DNA of 64,000 nucleotides from Polytrichum commune (Eukaryota; Streptophyta; Polytrichopsida; Polytrichales; Polytrichaceae): NCBI GenBank assembly GCA_950295325.1, contig OX485803.1, positions 73,793,554 to 73,857,553 of the forward strand, read 5' to 3'. Shown piece by piece: positions 55,909 to 64,000 of this stretch (position 1 is its first letter; each line of letters starts with the position of its first letter). The notes under the pieces were generated by a model. It saw only the letters and a program-made list of their open reading frames with translations, ran no database searches and was not told where the DNA came from. The position numbers and the translations under genes were made by a program.

Positions 55909-57605
55909 ATGGCTGCACCAGTGCTTCGGAAATGCGCATGCTCGGTTTGGTTGAAGTTGACCATAGTCTTTCCTGCGGTGCTCCTGTTTCTGCTGCTGCT
56001 GCTTCAATCGGTTGACAGAGTGCGTCTGTTCTTGCCATTCTCATGGCGATGCGGCTGTGATGAGTGTCTGCTAATACAAGCTGAGAAGACAGAATCAGCA
56101 AATTATGCCACCCGAGGAGCCCCTCGATTGGATGACTTGCAATGGCTGCTGGAGCAGGTGCGACCAGCTCAGAGGAAGTTAAGCGGTGGAGCGTGGCAGA
56201 CACCTCGCAAGGGCATCAACCCTCGCACTCGCCAGCAGCAGCTTTTTGATCTCCGCAGGTGCAGAAATCATTTCTCTGCTACTTCACTTCCAATTTATTA
56301 CCACATCACGAATTGCACAAGATGATGCGCTCCTCTTTGTCTTGATCTCCCATTCCAGTATATGATCAGAAGGAGTCAGCCTCTACGGTTTGATGGTTCC
56401 TGCTTGCAGACATAGGTAGTCATCACTTGAGGATATAGAAAATCAATCATTGTGCAAGTGAGGGAAATGAAATGTGAGCCTGTATGTATGCAGGTGTCAT
56501 GGTATCTCCGCTGCCTTAATTTCCAATTTATATTGAATCAGAAATTGCGCTTGATGAGGATGCATTCCTCGTTGTCGTGGCTACCATTCCAGTTTATGAT
56601 CAGGAGCGAGTCAACCTTTACTGTTGATGATCCCTGGTTGCAAACGTAGGAAATCCCCACTTGCCGTATGTAACGAATATTGTTCAAATGAGGGAAATGA
56701 AATGCGAGGCTTGTGCAGGTTTCATGGTATCCCTGCTACCTAATCTTCCAATTTATAATCGTATCATGAATTGCACAAGATGATGCGCTCCTCTTTGACT
56801 TACCATTCCAGTTTATGATCAGGGAAGAGTCAACCTCTACTGTTGATGATTCCTGGTGCAGAGATAGGGTACCCATCGCTTGCCAATATAAGAATCGAAA
56901 TGTTGTGCAAGTGAGGGAAATTAAATGCAAGGCTGGAATGTGTGCAGGTTTCATGGCATCTCTCACTATGAAAATGGTAGCAGAAGCCAAGTGGAATGTC
57001 CTGCGGAGCTCCTCGTGGAACACCATCATAGCTACTACGGAGAACCATGGGCAGGAGGCCGTGACGTTTACGAGTTTCTTTCAAATGCCGTGTCCTTGCA
57101 GCCACCGCATCGAGTTTTGGAGATAGGATGTGGCACCTTACGCGTCGGGTTGCATTTCATCCGCTTCTTGCAACCAGCCCACTACCATTGCTTGGAGCGC
57201 GATGCGTTGTCTCTAACGGCCGCACTTCTTTACGAGCTCCCTGCGAATGGCCTTCTTCACAAACGCCCTCGCTTAGTCCGTGGTGAGAACCTGCAGACTG
57301 CCGCCACTGAGCTTCTCAATGGACCGCCTTTTCACCTCATCTATGCAAGTGCCGTATTCCTGCACATGCCAGACACAGTTGTGTGGAGAACTCTGTCATC
57401 CTTAGGGCCACACCTTGCCGCCCCACATGGTCGCTTGTATGTGTCGCATAACCTCAAATTCTGCACTCGCCTGCCTGCCAAGAAGTGCGAGGACCGTCTG
57501 ACCAAGGCTGAGCTGCAATATGTAGGGAAACACACACACAATAGCCTTTTGTTCAATCACTTTGAGATCTGGTTCGAGTTCAAACGCATTGCTCTACACT
57601 TCTGA
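55909..57605 (+). CDS. Membrane-anchored SAM-dependent methyltransferase, 335 aa
   Basis: Class I Rossmann-fold methyltransferase; substrate unknown. Exons 55909-56258 and 56948-57605 (GT-AG, phase 2). Residues about 14-33 form a leucine-rich transmembrane segment after a short basic/Cys start, suggesting a type II signal anchor with the catalytic domain in the secretory lumen. Motif I is VLEIGCGTLRVG (residues 173-184), followed by LERDALSLTAALLYEL (motif II/acidic residue region), FHLIYASAVFLHM (motif IV/post-I region) and GRLYVSHN. The C-terminus ends FEFKRIALHF. The chosen acceptor (56947) restores RFHGISHYENGSR; two upstream decoy acceptors lie in a triplicated intron unit. The stop is followed by a short direct repeat of TGACCTTCTGGAGC. 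Confidence 0.85.
56261..56960 (+). repeat. Triplicated about 230-bp unit forming the methyltransferase intron
   Basis: Three direct copies; TTCCAATTTA recurs at 56288, 56521 and 56746 (offsets 233 and 225). Each carries GAATTGCACAAGATGA or a variant, CCATTCCAGT(A/T)TATGATCAG, GAGTCA(A/G)CCT, GTGAGGGAAAT(G/T)AAATG-like sequence and a terminal GCAGGTNTCATGGNATC. The third terminal block is the real exon 2 start; the first two (about 56494 and 56717) are decoys. Confidence 0.9.
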
Positions 57606-59402
57606 CCTTCTGGAGCCTGACCTTCTGGAGCAAGACTGTTGATATGGAAAACTGTTCTGATGCATTTACTTTGTTACTGTGTTGACTTCTCAATCTTAGA
57701 AACTGCTTTGACTCCAGAAGTTCTGGATTTCCATGGGCAAGGGTCATGATAATAGAATCGAACCAGATGTGGATCAAGAACCTAAGGAAACGATTTTCCT
57801 CCGACAACAATCTTCCTCCCAAACGCGCAACTCGTTTCCGACAGATACTTGGTGAATAAAATACTGAGGTAAGACAAAGAGAGCCGTCAAGGATAGGCTC
57901 AAACCCGTGTCCATCATCAGCACGGTTTTCCTGTTCTAATATTCACCACAAATTGCACCACATGAATATTCAGTCCCAGTGACTACACAAAGATAAGATT
58001 GCTTCGGAATGAGTAATCTAATCCTTTTTTATTGTACTATTCATCATGTGGTAACTCTCACCCTACAGGCGGTAAAATTGATTTCCCAACTCAGCCTCCT
58101 GCGTTGGAGGTAATACCAGATTTGGATGCATCCTCTCAGGAACTCTTTACAAACATTGCACACACAAGAGCACCCTGGGGACTCGAGACCTGAATTAGCT
58201 TAAGAGGAACGCCTTGTTTGGAAAGACCACTCCTGATGTGAGTTGTGTGACTAGCACATGATGCTACAGTAAGTATACACAGACTAGCTGATTTCACCCA
58301 TTTATTTGCAGAACAATCCTTCAAAATTTTACTACAATCGTCGGGAGGGCGTAATTCATATGTATACCATGTCCAATTCAAACACATCATCAAGCCCTCC
58401 GTGCCCTTAGTGCAAGGAACAGAACAGAACAGAACAGTGCAAGGAATTTCAACAGAAAGCGTCAATTTCCAGGATCAATAACAGAGACTATGGATTTTAC
58501 GCTACTCCTTTGATGTAAGGAGTCTTGCAATCCTACAAGATACCGACGAAAAATTTCTATGAACTGTCCTCTTCATGACCTTCCGAATCACAAATTCACA
58601 CAACACCTGATTGAGGAGCACTTAGATGATTAGGTAGTGTGATCGAAGTAGAATCAACCGGTAATTGGCATCATCATAATGGTGGTTTCTACCACGTTTG
58701 TTGAGAACTGGAAATAATAGAAGGTACACCAGTGTTCATCAGTTGCAGACTTCCACAACACAGATAATTTGAATGGAGTTGAATGTCCTCCAATGGTCCA
58801 ACAAAGAAAGAATGACAGCAGACAAATTCTCTCTCGTCATTCCGGTGCACTTTCATTAATACTGAATGCTGAAGGGCTCCTCTGAAACACTATTCTCAAC
58901 GAATATAGGACCGGCAAAAAAAATCTATTTGCCCTAGCAATGATAGATTCCGGGCTGGTAGAAAAGAGAGTCGACATGTGTGACGACGACCTCTAAGATA
59001 AAAGCTCGAAGGCCTTGACCTCCTTCTTTTCCCAAGGCTCCGAAAACCTAACAGAAACAGAGCATCATCCAGAATACATCATCATCAAGCGCACGACTCA
59101 GAGTAACAGCACAGAGACTACTACATGCCATTGTTCTGTGAGGCCATCCGGTCGTGGCGTTGCAGCCCTGGTAAGTAAGTGCATCATCATAAAAAAAAAC
59201 ACGAACTAATCTCCCTTGATAAACGTGAATGTGAGAGGCCCCGCATTGTATGAAACTAAACTCTTATAGGTTCCTCAAACAAGGACCCAAACCCTTCCGT
59301 CAAGAATTTGGATGCGTGTGTAGTTAAGTCACCAGCTTCTTCCTGGCGTTGGTTTTCTCCTCTTTCTATCTCTACTCTTCTTTTCCTATACACCACCCCA
59401 CA
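57606..59402. other. Intergenic region; no gene recognised
   Basis: It lies between the convergent methyltransferase (plus) and zinc-finger (minus) genes and presumably contains both 3'UTRs. No protein-like frame or RNA gene was recognised. Confidence 0.5.
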
Positions 59403-59738
59403 TCACTTCTTCAAACTGCCTCGCACTCCCGGCTTGGCTTTCTCCTCCGACGGGCCCGCAACCGCAGCTGCAGCAGGAGGATTAGCGTGCAAGTTAATCA
59501 GCTTGTCCTCCTCGTATGGCAGCTTTGGGTGACGCGCTTCGTGATGGATCAGCATGCTCTTGGAATCGGGCGCCGTGGCCTTGCAAATCGGACACGCTAG
59601 CTTCGCATGCCCCCCCTTGTCCAAACCCTTGCGATCCACCACACCTGCTTTTCCGCCTCCACGATTCGTCGTGGCCGCATCAATCTTCGCCGCTATCTCC
59701 TTCGCTGTATGCTTCTTCGGCTTCGCCTTCCCCGTCAT
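59403..59738 (-). CDS. Small plant C2H2 zinc-finger protein, 111 aa, intronless
   Basis: Short basic protein with the conserved start MTGKAKPKKHTAKEI, then TTNRGGGKAG and KGGHAKLACPICK. One C2H2 finger uses C49, C52, H65 and H70. A tail with INLHANPP, an alanine stretch and GVRGSLKK follows. I recall this as a conserved small zinc-finger protein of green plants without a firm biochemical role. The ATG at 59738 is chosen because the family begins MTGKAKPKK; an upstream in-frame ATG at 59819 would add 27 Gly/Val-rich residues unlike the family. The upstream region (minus direction, 59990-60180) is part of a locally repeated unit and includes a GGGCCCAC site-II-like motif at about 60067. Confidence 0.85.
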   Translation of the reverse strand: MTGKAKPKKHTAKEIAAKIDAATTNRGGGKAGVVDRKGLDKGGHAKLACPICKATAPDSKSMLIHHEARHPKLPYEEDKLINLHANPPAAAAVAGPSEEKAKPGVRGSLKK

Positions 59739-59990
59739 GATGCCTCCTCCCCCCTCCGCCCCTCCGCTTCCCTTCACAACCTCACGCAGCACAGCCGGCC
59801 AAACCACCTCTCGCTCCACTACAGGTTCTCCTTCTGTTGCTTATTTCCTCGTGAACTCTCTCAACTGCTTTCGCGAGTGCTGTGGCGGCTGTGGAAAGAG
59901 ACAGTCGTGCGGGATAGGGAGGGAGGCGGAGGGAGGGAGCAGGGGAATGCGAAAGGCGGCAACCGAATCCCTAACATCTCCCCCTTCTCT

Positions 59991-60180
59991 CTACTCCAAC
60001 GCTGCGAGGCAGACGAGGAGAGAAGAGAGAAGAAAGAGAAAGCGTAGGGGCGCAACACAGTCAGTGGGGCCCACTTCACAGGGCCAGGATCTAGGAATCT
60101 TCACTTTCAACTTCCTTACAACTTGCATATCAACTCAAAAGATTCAATTCTTCTTCGGTATTAGAGTCATTTGTAAAGTA
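59991..60180 (-). repeat. Family C repeat unit overlapping the zinc-finger gene's upstream region
   Basis: Unit with CTCCAACGCTGCGAGGCA, a GAGA tract, AAGCGTAGGGGC, a GATCTA or GATAT then TGAAT-type block, TTCAACTTCC and CAACTTGCATATCAAC. Copies recur at about 60777-60940, 61321-61480 and 61626-61850. This copy begins about 250 bases upstream of the zinc-finger ATG. Confidence 0.75.
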
Positions 60181-60202
60181 AAGCTTATGTAACCATGGGC
60201 AT

Positions 60203-60551
60203 GGGCTTAGGCCCAAACCTTGAGTTTATGAGAACTAACACAAAGTCACCCAAGGTTTCTTAATGCTTAGTTTATCGTACGCAAAGAGTGGTGCCATGTT
60301 ATTAAATACGGATTTCTAGCTTGTTCTATTAGGATGGGTGGGTCAAGCTAGCGTTGCATAGGCCGATCTGGGATTTAGGACAGCGGGTCCCATGCACACA
60401 CCTTTTTTTTAAATCCTATATTTTCTCAAAGTCTAAGAGGTGGAAAACATGAAGTCCCAAAAGTTTCCCCCGACTTTCAAAATAGGCTCCAATGCACAAT
60501 GAGCTACCGAGCTCTTAATAAAGAGTTTTCTCAAAGAAGGATCAAACCCAT
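60203..60551. repeat. Family D repeat, copy 1
   Basis: Colinear with 63672-64000: CCCAAACC then TTTATGAGAA, ACACAAAGT, TTTCTTAATGCTTA or TTTCTTAATACTTA, TTCTAGCTTGT, ATTAGGA, CTTGCATAGGC or GTTGCATAGGC, GATTTAGGACA, ACTTTCA, GAGCTCTTAATAAA or CAAGCTCTTAATAAA, and TTCTCAAAGAAGGATCAAAC. It directly follows family C copy 1. Confidence 0.8.
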
Positions 60552-60776
60552 AGTTCGTCCTTCTTTGAGGAACTTTACGGATAACTCTACTCTTGAAGGT
60601 TTGCAAACGTGCTTTAGTTGAAAGAAACTTGTTTACAAATAGAGTAACAATTCTAAAACTTGTTTGGTCTTAATTGGCACTTAAATCTCTGCACCCACTC
60701 CTCACATGATATGAAATGTGTGATCAATAGGTGGTTAACGACAAATCTAAATTCCTAACATCGTATGTTCTCTCTA

Positions 60777-61850
60777 GTTCAACGTTGCAAAGTAGAGAGA
60801 GAGAGAGAGAGAGAGCTTGAAAGAAGCCAAGGATCTATGAATCTCCACATTCAACTTCCAAGTTGCATCAAATATCCAAGAGATATTCAATTCTACTTCA
60901 TGTTCTTGAAGGTTTCCAAGTGTGCCTTAATTTCATAAGCATGACCCAAAGGACATTTCCCTTCATAAAGCTCTTCTGATTTTTTTTGTGAAGTCATGTA
61001 TGACGGGTATTGTATGGGTGGTTCCATTGCATAATAATGTGATATATCTCAAATTTTATTGATTATGTAAAATAAGGGATGGATGAGGATTCGCAAAAAA
61101 ATCGGCATGTCTTTATGAGAGATGCATAACATCATTCAACTAAGTTTGTACGTTGGGTGGGGTAGGGGAAAAGTCATATTCTAGTCGGAATTACATTGTG
61201 TTCATTCTCACAACAAAATATTGCACATCATATTCAAACTAGAAAAGTTGGATGAAGCAATGTACTAATATTATTAGAATGGAACGGATGATAGCAGTTG
61301 AATGTTGTTATGAGAAATGGGAGAGAGGAAGCGTAGGGGCACAAGACTTGAGAGGGGCACTTGAGAGATCCCAAGATATATGAATTTCTAGATTCAACTT
61401 CCAAGTTACATATCAACAAAAGTTCCAATGGTTTTTCATATTCTTGAAGATCCCCAAGTGTACCTTATTTTGGAAGGAGCTTGTTTGGAAACAGTGACAA
61501 GAATAAGGCATGCTTAACGTAAGTGAGCCTTAAATGGACACTTCTAACTCTACACCAACTTCTCTTTTGGATATTACGAAACACACCGCAATTAGTATGA
61601 GATGATATGAGCATTGCCTCCTTCGTACTCCAATGTTGCGAGGCAAGCCACAAGAGAGAGAGAGTGAGAGAAAAGAGAAAGGAGTGGAGAGGGAAAACTT
61701 AAGGACAAAAGACATTCAATGGGTCCACTCGAGAGAACCCCCATGATATATGAATTTCCACGTTCAACTTTCAAGATGCATATCAACAAGAGGTTTAATG
61801 TTTCTTCATATTCTTGAAGATTTGCAAGTATACCTTAATTTGGAAACATG
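60777..61850. repeat. Three further family C units (60777-60940, 61321-61480, 61626-61850)
   Basis: Each has a GAGA tract, ATATGAATTTC or CTATGAATCTC, TTCAACTTCCAAG or TTCAACTTTCAAG, CATATCAAC (or CATCAAATATC), TTCTTGAAG and CAAGTGTACCTTA or a variant. The GA tract in the first (60793-60815) is a pure (GA)n microsatellite. No coding frames. Confidence 0.7.
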
Positions 61851-61859
61851 TGGTGATCA

Positions 61860-63140
61860 CATGTGGACTTTTAATGACATGCATTGTGTGACATTTAATG
61901 TGAGAAGACATAATTGCTCAAAGTATGGGTCACCAAACTGCTAGGACTTTGTAAGCAAGGTCATAATATTATTGGCCATGTAGAGTTCGACCAAGTATGT
62001 CATACGTGGTAGCCAAGGAGCCCATTTTTTCTCCTAGATTGGATACATGTGGTTTTGAAACAATTGAAGCTCATCTTTTTTGTGGTTTGTGTAATCTTCA
62101 TTACAAGCTAAACATCATTCATTTGAGTTGAAATGTTGAAAAGACTTACACGGTTGCTCACAAGCAAACACATGTGCAAATCTAGGTGAAACCCATGTGA
62201 ACCCCCCATGTGTCAAGGAAAGGCTCGATCATTGATTTTCCATTTATGAATTTGTAGGAGAATCCACAATTTAAAGAATCACATATGTAATCGTCATGCT
62301 TAGATTTGCATATATTTCTCAAGTTATTCCTTGTGTTATGTCACTTTACAATTTACTTTTACTTAATGAAAGTCTTGGTTTAAGGGCGACAAACCTTGTT
62401 GAGGATCGAAAGATTAACATATTAGTCATGCATACAACAAATAATGTTTTATTTCAATTTAAGGGAATTAGTTTTGATATTTATAATGCTAATATACTTT
62501 AAAGAACTTCACAGTTGTTTGACCACTTGATTTTAAGAATTTGAAAAACAAACTATATGGTAGATGGCTATACAAAATAGTTAACAAGTACGTTGCAAAA
62601 AATTGTGTGAATGATCTTTTGAGGTAAATGTTGTGATGGCTAAACTACTTGGGGGTTATTTTCCCTTACTTGGTACGTGCAATTCTCTACATGCCGGTTC
62701 AAGTTCACTTGCAAGTGGTGCATTATCTTTGTGGTTCACATGGTTAAATGAATTGATCAAAAGTTGGTTTTCCTATGCTATTAATGCTCCTCCTCCCCCC
62801 CCCCCCGTCCCGCCCCCATCTCTCATTGGGACCCATATGGGTAGGAATAAAGGCTAAGACAAGTCTAACAAGTAGTCTACAATAGCTTAAGTTAGCCCAA
62901 GTATAAAGTTAATTGAATGCATTCAAAAGTATATTGGATACTCTCTAGACATAGGAGTCACTTGTAAAAGGTTAGGGAGGGGGTCAAAGAGCAAAATTAC
63001 TTTGGGCTTACTACCTTGCACTATGCATGTTGTGAGGGTTGTTGCCGTGTCAAAGGCCCATTGATAGACTGGGTGCAAACTACTTTGGTGTCTATTTTTG
63101 ACCACGTTGGAGTTTGACCCCATGCTTGTTGGGAATAGAT
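61860..63140. other. Intergenic DNA; no gene recognised
   Basis: AT-rich, with a C12 tract at 62795-62806. No recognisable frame or RNA gene. Confidence 0.5.
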
Positions 63141-63386
63141 CTCGGGGGTTCACTCCCTCTTATATTTTGCATACACGTGAGTTTGGGACCTATTTATTGG
63201 GGGGGTTATTTACCTTGCAGAAGAAGATTACAAGGTGATGGTATTTTACATGTAAACATGTTTCACTATTTTAAAATCCCCTATTTTACATGTACATTTT
63301 TTTATAAAATTTATCTACAATGAATATATTGGACCCTATTTTTTATCGCACGTTGTTCTACGATTTTCGCCAGTGAACCCCCCGAG
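63141..63386. mobile_element. hAT-type MITE, 246 bp, perfect 8-bp target duplication
   Basis: TIRs CTCGGGGGTTCACT (63141) and AGTGAACCCCCCGAG (to 63386). Perfect 8-bp direct repeats GAATAGAT flank it at 63133-63140 and 63387-63394. Subterminal sequence matches the larger element at 35698-37018. No coding frame. Confidence 0.9.
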
Positions 63387-63671
63387 GAATAGATGTGGGT
63401 ACAATGAGAACACTTTGTTTCAACTTGACGCAAGAACATGAGCGAGATGTCAAGAATATTCACAATTGCCACATAGCGGGATAATCATCCCCGGCCAACA
63501 ATCTCGAGAATGTCAAGATAGCTCCTAAATGTTGGCTTCAACCCTCTTATTGACCTTATACAACTAGTTGTGAAAACTTGGTTCTTGCCTGGTTTGGCAT
63601 GGTGCTTGGTCCCTTTCATTTATGGATAGCTTTAATAGAGTTATTCGTAAACTAAAGGATACGAAACTATA

Positions 63672-64000
63672 GATTTAGTCCCAAACCCTAAATTTATGAG
63701 AATAAACACAAAGTTACCCAAGTTTTCTTAATACTTAAAATCACCATACACAAAGAATGGCCTTGGACTATCAAAAACATACTTTCTAGCTTGTCTTATT
63801 AGGACGAGTGAGCCATTTTAACCTTGCATAGGCTGATCATGGATTTAGGACAAGAAGTCCCACACACATATCCTATTTTAAATCCTAAATTCCTCTTTCA
63901 AAATTTAAAAAATAAAAAAAGTCCTAAAAATGTCACCCAACTTTCAATGAGCTAACAAGCTCTTAATAAAAAAAATTCTCAAAGAAGGATCAAACCCACG
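63672..64000. repeat. Family D repeat, copy 2, runs off the window
   Basis: Second copy of the 60203-60551 repeat, ending at the window edge in CTCAAAGAAGGATCAAACCC. The continuation, possibly including a family C unit as at 60 kb, is not visible. Confidence 0.8.

Noticed and set aside
59554-60192. Long plus-strand frames opposite the zinc-finger gene
   Set aside because: They are antisense shadows of the zinc-finger coding region and its GC-rich upstream sequence, with low-complexity Ser/Pro/Arg composition and no family match.

Overview
This is nuclear DNA from a land plant. The evidence is multi-exon genes with GT-AG introns and plant-typical families: CDC48C/NVL-type AAA ATPase, DMR6/F3H-like 2-oxoglutarate oxygenases, a TBL/PC-esterase, and a small plant C2H2 zinc-finger protein. 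Gene density is low (about six genes in 64 kb), and MULE, LINE, pogo and hAT-type debris is abundant. The relaxed gene forms and the LINE type suggest a seed-free plant (fern, lycophyte or bryophyte), but that is inference; no species marker is visible.

Layout. 0.5-3.6 kb: decayed MULE-type transposase (minus). 4.9-5.9 kb: about 1 kb terminal-inverted-repeat (TIR) element. 6.0-14.5 kb: complete 13-exon CDC48C/NVL-like gene (plus), with a tandemly duplicated promoter/5'UTR/start region and a second tandem duplication in intron 1. 14.5-17.7 kb: no gene recognised. 17.7-26.8 kb: a pile-up of decayed LINEs in both orientations. Together their domains read AP-endonuclease, RT, RNase H, CCHC and a PD-(D/E)XK-like endonuclease, a Dualen-like order. 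A GC-rich foldback MITE sits inside one copy. 27-30.7 kb: interspersed repeats. 31.0-33.0 and 37.6-40.8 kb: two tandem 2OG-Fe(II) oxygenase paralogs with identical intron phases. Between them lies a pogo-like remnant hit by a hAT-type element with an 8-bp target duplication. 43-45.5 kb: clustered repeats. 44.9-48.3 kb: five-exon TBL/PC-esterase gene. 48.3-55.9 kb: AT-rich, no gene, one perfect 21-bp hairpin. 55.9-57.6 kb: two-exon membrane-anchored SAM methyltransferase whose intron is a triplicated about 230-bp unit carrying decoy 3' splice sites. 59.4-59.7 kb: intronless zinc-finger gene (minus) whose upstream region belongs to a local repeat family recurring at 60.8, 61.3 and 61.6 kb.

The six genes show no operon-like or pathway relation beyond the 2OG tandem pair. 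The recurring theme is short-period (about 190-400 bp) duplication next to gene starts and splice sites, plus nested transposons. All exon boundaries were drawn by hand from splice consensus, reading-frame continuity and family homology; no transcript data were available.
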